Assembly: GCA_002104985.1 (NCBI GenBank)
Contig: MCGO01000021.1
Coordinates: 434,001 to 498,000, forward strand
DNA from: Rhizoclosmatium globosum
Taxonomy: Eukaryota; Chytridiomycota; Chytridiomycetes; Chytridiales; Chytriomycetaceae
Length of the DNA: 64,000 nucleotides
Direction: 5' to 3'
Position 1 is the stretch's first letter, and each line of letters opens with the position of its first letter. Positions 1 through 9,947 of this stretch are shown here, piece after piece. The notes beneath the pieces were generated by a model. It was not told where the DNA came from. It did no database searches and worked only from the letters and a program-made list of their open reading frames with translations. The translations under genes and the position numbers were made by a program.

Positions 1-2
1 TT

Positions 3-1196
3 ATGAGACTGGTCCAGAAAGGGTTGTTGGACATTGATGCGGACATTAACCAATACTTGGAGAAGGGGGACTGGAAATTGAATGCTGACTTTCCTGCTGG
101 AATTCTTCCTACTCAAGCTACTACCATTCGTAAGTTGTTGGGACATGCTGCCGGAACCAGCGTGTCAGGTTTTGGGGGCTACCGTCGAAACGAAGTTAAG
201 GCGGAGAAAGTGGTTGTCCCCTCAACTGCTGGTGTATTGAAGGGAGAAGGAAATTCTGGGAAAGTTGAAATCTCGTCGCTTCCAAGCTTGGTTAGCCAAT
301 ACTCTGGTGGTGGTACGACTGTCGTTCAGCATATTGTTGAACTTGTTACTGGGAAACCATTTTACCAAGTTCTTCACGAGGAGGTATTCGAGCCTCTCGG
401 AATGAAGAATTCAAGTGCTGGAATGCAAGACTCGCCTAATGCTGGCGACTTTGTGTGTGCTCATTGTGGACCTGAAGGTCTTCCAGCACCTGGTGGATAC
501 AACATTTACCCTGAAACAGCAGCTGCCGGTGTGTGGACCACTGCGACTGACTTGAACAAAGCCTCGGATGCAGTCTTCAAGAGTTTGCACGGGGTTTCTG
601 TAGACGGATCTGTCTACCTCTCACAGGAACTCACTCGCGACATGCTTGCTCAACGTTTCCCGTCTGCTTCCAAGAATGTTGCGTATGGAGTTGGTTGGGG
701 GCTGAAGAATATCAATGGATCCTTCTTGTTCAGCCACACCGGGGGAAATGAAGGTTTCCGATCTATTTGTCGCAGTTTTGCTGATTCTGGTGCTGGATTT
801 TCTTGGTTGCTCTCTGGAGAAGAGATGGATCAAGTTGAGGTTGGAGTAAATGCTGTTTTGAAGTTCCTTGAGCTTCCAATCGATGCCGAAGAGCCAAAGG
901 ACAAGAAGACTGTCAAGGTTGAATATCCTGCCTCGATTGCGCAGTGTTGTGGAGAATATGTGGCTGAAAATCCATTGAATCATGGACGTGAGATTCGCGT
1001 GCAAGCCTCAGATGAACCAAACGAGTTGCTGTTCACATTTGATTCTTTGAGTGGACCAATTTCAAAGAAGCCAAAAGGAGTTGAAGGCGAGGAAGCATTT
1101 ACCTTTGAATTACTTCCAAGACTGGATGTTACTTTTACTGTTGTTGATGGAAAGGAAATTTTGAGCTGGTCTGGCCACGTTTTCAACAAAATCTGA
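3..1196 (+). CDS. Beta-lactamase-related serine hydrolase, C-terminal part (5' truncated by window edge)
   Basis: This is the C-terminal 397 residues of a beta-lactamase/transpeptidase-like serine hydrolase (LACTB and class C beta-lactamase superfamily). Visible signatures are LLGHAAGTSVSGFGGY, YSGGGTTVVQHIVE (position of the Tyr-loop motif), an AAGVWTTATDLNK segment and HTGGNEGF, which stands for the KTG/HxG box. A beta-rich tail follows. The first ATG is internal: family members begin about 60-80 residues earlier, and the catalytic SxxK motif, which lies just before the RLVQKGLLDID stretch, is outside the window. Fungal members are usually esterases or peptidases of unknown substrate rather than antibiotic-resistance enzymes. 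No intron is needed in the visible part. The stop at 1194-1196 lies 39 bp from the stop of the convergent transcription factor gene. Confidence 0.8.
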   Translation: MRLVQKGLLDIDADINQYLEKGDWKLNADFPAGILPTQATTIRKLLGHAAGTSVSGFGGYRRNEVKAEKVVVPSTAGVLKGEGNSGKVEISSLPSLVSQYSGGGTTVVQHIVELVTGKPFYQVLHEEVFEPLGMKNSSAGMQDSPNAGDFVCAHCGPEGLPAPGGYNIYPETAAAGVWTTATDLNKASDAVFKSLHGVSVDGSVYLSQELTRDMLAQRFPSASKNVAYGVGWGLKNINGSFLFSHTGGNEGFRSICRSFADSGAGFSWLLSGEEMDQVEVGVNAVLKFLELPIDAEEPKDKKTVKVEYPASIAQCCGEYVAENPLNHGREIRVQASDEPNELLFTFDSLSGPISKKPKGVEGEEAFTFELLPRLDVTFTVVDGKEILSWSGHVFNKI

Positions 1197-1235
1197 TGAG
1201 AGTTTCAATAATATAAAAAGTAATACAGTACAGGT

Positions 1236-3228
1236 TTATGAATTCAATTTCCAAAACAGCCTCCATGCTTCCTCACTCTTGCCTTTCCATCGAATGCCTC
1301 CAGCAACCTCCACTCCCAACAATCCAAGAAAAGCACACGGTTCTTGCGTTTCTCCACATTCTCGAGATTCTTCACCATCTAAAGCCATTACTCTCATTCC
1401 AAGTTCAAGCTCTTGCACCTTGTATGAACTGCGACCAGGACTCTCATAAATATTCTCAATCTCGCTCATCATTGCCTCCATACAAGTAAGAATCGGTGTC
1501 ATTGTGCCAGGAGTATTTTTCTCTACAGCAAACACCCTCTTGACAAAAGCTACAATCCCAATTAAGCGGTCCTTCACAGCCATTGCATTTATCACCACCA
1601 GTGGCTGCCATACAGGATCCATTCGGCATAGAATAAACCAAAATATAATCATGGCTTCGAATAGAGGATATACATTAAGCTGAGAAACGACTAGTTGTGG
1701 CGTAAAGTGAATGCGTTGTTCCGGCGACAGTCGATCTCTCGCAGAACCTTCCACGATATCCAAATAGAATACCAGCAGGCATGAAATGCGGTGAGCTGCA
1801 TCTAGAGATTGTGTGATTGCAGAAGAAACCAAAGACGCTGTTTTGGTGATCAAGAGTTGGGGATTGAACGACTTCAACATTGATAAGTACAGTTTGAGAC
1901 GATGAACCATGCAAATCCCAGCCAATGCATTCAAATTGAGTGTTAATACGTGGGTAATATTTTCTTTCGGTATGAGGGTGAGTTGTTTGATGAATCTATC
2001 ATAGTCTGTAGGAGTCAGAACTTCCGCCTGCTCGGCAATCAAAAGAGAATCCACAGGAAGTTCTTGATGCAGCTCTATCAAATGTGAATTCAGAGTCATG
2101 CATGATTCGGAATCCAATATCTCGTCAATCGAAGTTGGAATCTTGAGATGATGTCGTCGAATTTCTGCAATAAAGCTGTACGTTTTGCACGTTTCCAGCA
2201 TGAAACTCTTGAAAATACCCTCCATAGGTCGCGGAGGTTGTATTCGATTCGTTAAAAGTTGGATTTGAACAGCATCTGATGTTGTTGCCTGATCCACGCT
2301 GAGGAACCAATAACAGCACCAAAAGACGCGCCTTCTTTCCTCTTTTTGACGGTCGCTTAAGTTAAGATGAAAAAGCCATGGAGAATCATCGGGATCCACG
2401 TCAAGCTGAAGTAACAATAGCATATCCAATGCAGCTCTGAAAAAAGGACGTCCAATTGCTGGCTGACCATTCCATTGCGCGAAAAGATTGATGAAGTAGA
2501 ATGCCATGACATTTTGGAGGGTTGGTTTATCAATAGCTTGGAGCACAGCTTTTCGTGCACGTTTGTAATATGATAGAGCAACAGTTTCGGCTAAAGGGGG
2601 TATGGCAGTATATGCAGCCATTGCACATCGAGTTAACCTACAATAAGCACTTAATTTTTTCTTATTGCTTGACGTTTGAGACTAACTAACCTCAGGGCTG
2701 CAGGCTGAGAAAAGAACGTTCGTAAAAAACTATCACCGTCCAGCGAAAACGATATCGGAAGTGCAGTTCCCTAATTAAAATATATGGCTTAGCACAACGT
2801 TAGATAACCTTGAATTGATTATTGGTACCAACGTTTTTAGTCAGGTCATTGTGAACAAGTTGCCAATCAAACACTGTAGGCATAAGATCAGGGTCTTCGA
2901 CAGTCCATTCCAAGAACTCCATTTGCTCCATAAGTGAAGTGTCTGAGACGGTGAGCACATGGTCAAGCACAGATATTGAGTGGATTGGTTTTTGGCTCTC
3001 GATGCTCAATCCTGGCGATGAACTGTCATGGCTGCTTCTAGCAGTATGTAGATTTTCTGGTGCTGTTGCTGGTATCTCTTGGTATTTGCAGCTGGTGTCT
3101 CCAAGCCGTACACATCTTTCGCAAGCGGGCGCTGATTCTGGTCCTGGTTTGCACCTCTTCTTCTGCCTTCGACAGCGATAACAAGCGTGGTACCGAATGT
3201 AAATGAGTGATGAGGAGGAAGATTGCAT
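1236..3228 (-). CDS. Zn2Cys6 transcription factor, tandem paralogue 1
   Basis: Three exons are proposed: 2833-3228, 2691-2770 and 1236-2637. They sum to 1,878 nt and encode 625 aa. The zinc cluster is near the N-terminus: CYRC, six residues, C, nine residues, CERC, seven residues, C. A Ser-rich linker and VEDPDLMPT follow, then a fungal_trans-like middle region with RQKEERRRVFW and the C-terminal WKGKSEEAWRLFWK. The predicted role is a DNA-binding nuclear regulator; targets are unknown. The first intron donor could instead be at 2808 (38-nt intron); 2832 is preferred because it gives a 62-nt intron and matches the paralogue at 3.3-5.4 kb. The exon 2-3 junction (LR to LTRCAMAAY) is identical in both. 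Genes 1-3 lie head to tail and share a C-terminus, so they arose by tandem duplication. Confidence 0.9.
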
Positions 3229-3339
3229 TCAAAAGATTCCTTTCAATGTGGATGACTCCTTTTCTCGGTGGTTTCAGCACAGCCACCATCTCCACTCATT
3301 TGCAACATTCAATATTGAAGGAAACTATATACAACACCT

Positions 3340-5382
3340 TTATGAATTCAGTTTCCAAAAGAGTCTCCACGCTTCTTCACTCCTTCCTTTCCATCTAATG
3401 CCTCCTGCAACTTCCATTCCCAACAATCCAAGAAATGCACACGGTTCCTGCGTTATGATGGGGACAGCAGAATCTTCTTCCTGCTCACCAAGAGCCATAA
3501 CTTTCATCCCGAGCTCCAAGTCAGCCACGTCATTATTGCTGCTGAATTCCGTTGCACCCTGCCCAGCCACCAGATTACTCATCTCCGCCACCATCGCTTC
3601 CATGCATTTCAAAATAGGCTCCATAGTCCCAGGAGTATTCTTTTCAGCAGCGAAAACTCGCTTCACGAATGAAACCAAGCCCACAAGCCGTTCAAGCAAA
3701 AGAGGTACATTGGAGATCCCAACGGCGGAGTATCGCCGCCAACAAGGCCTTGTCCGACAAACAAAGAACCAGAAAACAATCATGACTTCAAAGATTGGAT
3801 ACACGTTCAGTTGCGTGAGGACGATTTGGGATGAGAAATAAAGTCGCTGGTCGACTGGTAATCGCTCCCTTGCGGAGCCTTCCATGACATCAAGATAGAA
3901 TCCAAGAAGGCATAGTGCTCGGTGAGCTGAATCTATGGAATGAGAGAGTGCGGACGAAATCAAAACGCGAGCTTCGTCATTCAACTTTTCAGGGTCAAGA
4001 TGTTTCACTGCTGAAAGATATAATTTTGGACGATGGAGCATACAGACGCTTGCTAAAATGTTCAAGTTCAAAGTGCATATGTATGCCACATCTGTTTTGA
4101 GAATGGACGACAGTTGACCAAGAAATCGGCTGTAATCTAAAGTACTCAAATTTTCTGCGTTCTCTGCAATTAGAAGGTATTCGGCTGGAAATTGTTGATG
4201 TACTTGAATTAGCCGAGAATTCAGTGTTATGATTGACTCAGAACCAAGAATGTCAACCAAAGATTTTGGGGCTTTTGAGTGATGCCTTCGAATTTCGGCA
4301 ATCAGACTTTGGGATTCGCACGTTTGTAGAATAAATCCTTTAAAGACTCCCTCTATAGGTCTTGGAGGGCGTATTCGATTCGTTGAGAGTTGAATTTGAA
4401 CAGCATCGGAGGTTGTGGCCTGCTCCAGTGTCAAGAACCAGTAACAGCACCAAAATACTCTCCTTCTTTCTTCTTTCTGTCGGTCAGTCAATTTTAGAGG
4501 ATAGAGCCAGGGAGAATCATCAGGATCAATGTCAAGCTGCAATAACAAGAGCATATCCAAAGCCGATTTGAAAAATGGGCGACCTATCGAAGGCTGTCCA
4601 TTCCATTGTGCAAAGAGATTTATGAAATAGAAGGCCTGAACTGTTTGTAGTGATGGTTTGTCAATGGCTTGAAGAACTGCTTTTCGCGCGCGTTTATAGT
4701 ATGTAAAAGCAACATGTTTTGGCAAAGGCGGAACAGCAGTATAAGCAGCCATAGCACATCGCGTTAGCCTGCTCTGCGTGTGAAATTTGAGTTATGCCAC
4801 ACAGGAATGACAAACCTCAGGGCAGCCGGTTGAGAAAAGAAGGTCCTCAGAAAATAATCTCCGTCCAGTGAGAAAGATATTGGTGGCGCCGTACCCTACA
4901 TGGCGTCAGTATAAGTTCCAGAAGTCAGGTGATCGCAACAACCACACCTTCTTTGTCATGTCATCGTAAACCAGAGCCCAGTCAGCAACCGTTGGCATCA
5001 GATCCGGATCCTCCACAGCATTTTCGCAAGTTTCGAGATCAAGCAGCGAGGACTCTGCGGCAAACAGGTATAAATCCAAACTTGAATGGCTGATGTTCAA
5101 CGACGCGGGCGGCGTGGCTGACGAGTTCCCGTTTGAGATTGCGGCGATTGAATCTTCGCGAGCGGGAGTCAACTTAGGCGGCTTATCTTTTGATGACGAA
5201 GAAGAAGAAGAAGAAGGAGGCGACTCGTCTTTGAAGCGGCAGTCGAGTTTGAGGCGGAGGCAGCGATCGCAGGCCGCCGAGGTGCTGTCAGGAACCACGC
5301 ACTTCTTCTTCTGCTTTCGGCATCGGAGACAGGCGAAGCGACGGACGGCGGCGGGTGTTGGTTGGAACAGCTGTGGTTCCAT
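3340..5382 (-). CDS. Zn2Cys6 transcription factor, tandem paralogue 2
   Basis: Exons are 4948-5382, 4816-4895 and 3340-4768 (1,944 nt, 647 aa, no internal stop). The zinc cluster is CLRC...C...CDRC...C near residue 20. A Ser run encoded by a GAA/TTC microsatellite around 5196-5218 lies in the linker. VEDPDLMPT and the terminal RSEEAWRLFWK are shared with the neighbours. This is the closest relative of paralogue 1: the 80-nt middle exon has the same length and encodes nearly the same peptide (GTAPPISFSLDGDYFLRTFF here). Introns are 52 and 47 nt. The DNA-binding and fungal-specific regulatory architecture is clear; the regulated pathway cannot be read from the sequence. Confidence 0.9.
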
Positions 5383-5492
5383 CGCTCCTTTCTTTCTTCG
5401 AAATTCTTAGGCACTGCCACAGAAATGCTCAGGCTCAAGCCAATACAATCGGCCGAATGGGTATTTTCATGCGGTTATACAATGCGTCTATA

Positions 5493-7494
5493 TTAGCTGT
5501 TCAGTTTCCAAAAGAGGCGCCATGAATCTTCACTCCTCCCCTTCCAACGAATCCCACTGCCAACCTCTAAACCAAGCAAGCCCATACATGCCCACGGTTC
5601 GGATAAAACTTGGTTGTCAGTGCTTGCTCCAACATTATCTCCCAAGGACATGACTTTCATACCCAACTCAACGTCCTCGACCCCACTGTCCTCCCTCACC
5701 CTATCTCCACTCCGCACATCAATTTCCCGAAGCATTTCTTCCATGCATCGAATCAAAGGATCCATAGTCCCGCTTTTGGTTCCTTCTTCACGTGCAGTTG
5801 TCTTTCCAAACTCAATCAATTGAGATATCCGTTTTCGAACTACTCCCAAGTTCCCAATCAGTCCTTCAACTCCGCCTTTTCCAGCCATGCATTCAATCCA
5901 CACCGTCTCCATTCGGCAAATAAGAAACCAAAGAACTGTTACAGCTTCGAAAGCAGGGTATACACAGTATGGACTAGTCAAGTTTTTGATGGGGCAGGAC
6001 GGGTCAATTGCGAATTCAAGGAGTGACACAATTCGATGTGCTGCATCAAGGCATTGAGTAATTGCTTGGATAATGATTGGAAGTCCTCCTGGATGTTTAT
6101 CCAAGTATTGAGGCCGACATGACGGCAAGGCTGAAAGAAACAGGCGCGGTCGGTGTAGTATTGATATGCTAGAGAGTGCATAGAGGTTCCAAGAAAATAC
6201 AGCGTACAATTCTCGAGCGGGGACAGTTGAGAATTGAGTTTGGAATATTTTGACGTCTTGAGGTGTTATGGTATGGGATGACTCTGAATATAATAGAAGA
6301 GTGATTGGAAGCTGAGAATGGGTTGACACAAGGCGATTGTTGAGGTGAAGCGCCTCTTCAGTGAAAAATGCTGCGATACTTTGTGGAGGAGTTGCATTAT
6401 AGCGTTTGATATCAGCAATTATGTCAAAGATGTCACATTCATGACGAATAGTTGATATCCCAAGGAAAATGGTGCGACCATCTTCAACAATTTCAGAGGG
6501 ATTATTCATCTTGGAGGCTGCGATATCGGGCATTTGTATGGTATCAAACGTAAGCGCTTGCTCCCATTTGAGAAACCAATATAATGCCCAGAATCCTCGT
6601 CGCCGTTCTTCCTTTTGACGGGACGTCAAACACTGGAAGACAGGCGATGACTCGGGATCCAGGTCCATTTGAAGCTCCTTAATCATCAACAATCCAGCTT
6701 TAAGAAATTGCCGTCCAATAACTGGTTGTCCTTTATACACGCTGAAGAGGTAAAGGAAGTAGAGACTTTGAACCGTTTCAAGTGAGGGCAAACATTCAGC
6801 CCGAACAAAGGCTTTTCTGGCCCTTTTGTAGTACGACAGAGCAACATTTTCAGGAAGTTCAAGAGTGTGGGAGCAAAGTGCACAAAAGATGAGCCTATTT
6901 GGAGCAATCAGATTAAAGGAAGGGGTTGCGCAATCTGCTTCACCTCAACAATGGTGGCTTCGTCCAGAACGATTGCAACAGATTGTCTCCATCGATTGAA
7001 AATGCTGTAGGCGGCGAAGTTCCGTTGCTCGTGAGATCACTTAAGGGTGTGATCTTTAGTAAGGCGTGGTGATGAATTTGAAACACAGGGTACCTATGTG
7101 CCAACCAGTAATCCTGCCACGTAGCCATCAGGTCTGGGTCCTCCACCGTCCATGTATCACTTTGATTATGAGATGCCAGCGGCAGTGGCCCGTCGAACGC
7201 ATTCATGATCTTTGCAACAACCGGCCCCGCGCCAAAGTCAGCAACAAAGTCCGGCGACGGCGACGGAGTGGTGTTTAAGGTTTGCGCCGATGTTTGCGTG
7301 ACGAAAGTTTGCGGCGGCGATGACTGGCTGGGCGGGACGGCGGTAACAAGCCGCGGCCGCCGCTTCTTGCGAGGTTCGACGACACAGTCCTGCGGAACGC
7401 CAATTCGAGTGCATCGTTCGCAGATTGTGCTGCCGGCGACAGGAATGCAGCGCTTCCGATGCGTGAAGCACCGCTTGCACGATTTCATATCCAA
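5493..7494 (-). CDS. Zn2Cys6 transcription factor, tandem paralogue 3
   Basis: Two exons, 6944-7494 and 5493-6894, sum to 1,953 nt and 650 aa. The zinc cluster starts at residue 6 (CKRC, C, CERC, C) and is followed by a basic KKRRPR tract. It is more diverged than paralogues 1 and 2: the linker motif is VEDPDLMAT and the C-terminus is RSEDSWRLFWK. It lacks the first intron of paralogues 1 and 2, so their exons 1 and 2 are fused here, but it keeps the second intron (49 nt) at the same codon. It is divergent from the hydrolase gene at 7655 with 160 bp between the starts, so the two may share a promoter. Confidence 0.9.
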
Positions 7495-7654
7495 GATTGA
7501 GTTTTTGTGGCGGAGTTTTTGGCGGATTAATTTGTTTCGACGAACGCCATAATCAAAATATCAGTATGTGATTACATGGTTTGAAGAGATGAAGAGTGGT
7601 CTAATTGATTACATGACATCATTAGATAGTTGTGTTCATTTAAAGTTGTTCAGA

Positions 7655-9758
7655 ATGGCAACAAAATCCAAGACGCTTCTTGTCTTCGTCCCAGGGTTCT
7701 ACGGATCGCCAGCATCATTTGCGACATTTCCATCGGACATTGCGCTTACACTCCGGCTTGCTGCTGGAGGCGGGCTTCCCACTGAAATTGAGACCCGGAT
7801 GTTTCCTGCCTTTGACTGCAAGGACTCTTCGTCAAAGGCCGTGGATAATCTTATTCAATGGCTGGGTGAAAATGCAGGCACTGACAAGTACACAAATGTT
7901 GTACTTCTTGGGCATTCGATGGGCGGATTGTTGAGTGTTGATGGTAATAACCCAACTCGTGGGCCTTCCCTTTTTAACCTCTTCTGTGATAGCCCACAGA
8001 CAGCTTCGTCCCCAAATCAGTAATGTTGTTGCCATATTTGCATTTGATTCACCCTTCTTTGGACTCCATACTCACGCTGTGACGGACGCTCCAACTTCCC
8101 TTCATTCCGCGGTCATGTCCCAGATTCCAGACGTGGAAACCCGAACAGCTGCCCTGGAGTCTATCACTGCTGTATCAAAGTCTGCATATTCGTCTGCTGC
8201 CAGTTCTTCCTACTCTCTAATGACCAGACTCCACGCATCTGCACTGGATGCATCATCTTCCCTCCTCTCTTCACTCCCAGACACTGCAACGCTCCAAAAA
8301 GCTGCAACATCAACATCTTCTCATATCATAAATACTTCACAGCAAGCATACACCTCTGCTGCAAAAGTACTCCCACTTGACCAAGCTGCCACGCTGGCAT
8401 CGAATGCAACTCAAGCTGTAGTAGGCACATCGTACTCAACAGCAAAATCAATGGCTGAACGTACCGGAATTCCATTTGTTGAGCCTGAGGATGCTCTCAA
8501 AATGTCTCAACAGTTGGCGTCAACTGCATATGATGGGGCTGTGTCTGGTGCCAAGACAGTGTACGATACCTCAGCAACTGTTTATAGCACTGCATCAAAG
8601 GCTGCAGAAAAGATTCCTACAGGTGCTGCTGTTGTCGCGGCGGGAACTGTCGCCGCCACAGCTGGTGCGGCTGGTCTCGTTGCTGCGGAGGCACTAGCAA
8701 CTGTCGGCGTGGTAGGAAGTGCGCAGCAGTTGCTACAGCTGGAGTTGTTGGTGGCGCAGCATTAGTCACGGCAGGAGGAGTTGTGGGAGGTCTCGTGGCA
8801 GCCAACAAAATCAGAAAGGTGATGAACAAACAGCGCCAACTTTATCCGTTGTTGGCGGTATCTCTGAAGTGAAGACGAGGAAGAGCCTGTGAAGGAACCT
8901 GTCGTTCAGGTACCTGCAGTAGAGACACCACCAGAAACTAAAGTCGAAGATGCGAAGCTCTCTGAAGTTCAAGAACGCCGCCAGCAATTACAGCGGGAAA
9001 GTGAAACGCGTCAAAAAGCTCTCGAGGCTAAAATGGCGGAACTGAACGGCGGTGCTGTGGTATTAGGGGAATCCGAAGTCAGTTTCGCAAACGAAATTTA
9101 TGTCGATGAGTCGGTGGATATTCCTCTGGAAACAGCCGCACCTGAAGTCACTGAAGCTACAACTATCGAGATTATTACCTCAACAATCAAGGCTAGACCA
9201 ATTCTGACGACAGCGGCTGTCACGATTGGTGGTGCGGCGTTAGCAACAAGTGCATATGTAGCGTATTTCTACACTGGTGGTCTTATCAGTCTCGCAGCTC
9301 CAGCCGCACGGTCAATTGCTGTTGGATGGGTCATGTCACAAGTTACAGAAGGCGGAAAACACTTGAAATTCCTGTACCCACTTTGGGGAGAAAGTCGATC
9401 CTCTTGCGAAAAGCGTCTCAAGTATGTCCAAGAAAAGATTCAAGAAGATAAGCTCGTGTTTAGGTGTTTCTATCTTGAACTACCGCCAATTCCAGACCCC
9501 AAAAAGGATGCGAGTGTAACACCTGAAACTGAAAAGCCAGCTGTTGTGAGGACATTCATCAAACCACCTCCAGAGTCGGTTTCGGATTTGTTTACTCCAG
9601 TACAGATGGATGTGTTGGACTTGCAAGATGTTGTGACGGCTCACGTTTCTATGTTGCGAAGAACTTCAAACATTGGAATGTATTGGTACTTGGTTGATGA
9701 GACAGCTCGAAGCTTGAGTGCACTCTTAACTAAATTAGAAGGCCAAAAAGAGGCCTAA
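7655..9758 (+). CDS. DUF676-like alpha/beta hydrolase (lipase/esterase) with membrane-associated C-terminus; frame broken near 8.72-8.87 kb
   Basis: Exon 1 (7655-7943) encodes a beta-strand and oxyanion segment (LLVFVPGFYGSP) and the nucleophile elbow LLGHSMGG. The 49-nt intron 7944-7992 joins it in phase to AHRQLRPQISNVVAIFAFDSPFFG. A long Ala/Ser/Thr-rich region follows, then a hydrophobic pair of segments (about 9220-9330) and a C-terminal domain ending at 9758 with KHLKFLYPLWGE and FRCFYLEL. This order matches fungal DUF676-type putative serine esterases. Between about 8720 and 8870 the reading frame moves three times (8722, near 8819, near 8870), each time as if one base were missing. 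Alternatively, the last two could be one 76-nt intron with a weak GAAG acceptor. The frame returns to its original phase downstream, so I treat this as one gene with sequence errors rather than two genes. Confidence 0.7.
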
Positions 9759-9947
9759 GTGTCTTGTGTAGAACAATAAAGCAAACAGATTGATTTCAAA
9801 GCTTCAGGGATAGTTTTATCTAATTCCCTCTATAACTAGTACGTAAATACTCATTTAGTTTTTCAGTAAAAGTCGCGCTATTCGAATTCGGTTGTGCTTT
9901 TGTCTCCCGCGTCAACTTGAATTAAAACAACCAAAACTCTCCCAAAA

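Noticed and set aside
3203..3841. 212-codon plus-strand ORF
   Set aside because: Lies opposite the C-terminal exon of Zn2Cys6 factor 2 and the start of factor 1; composition is that of a shadow.
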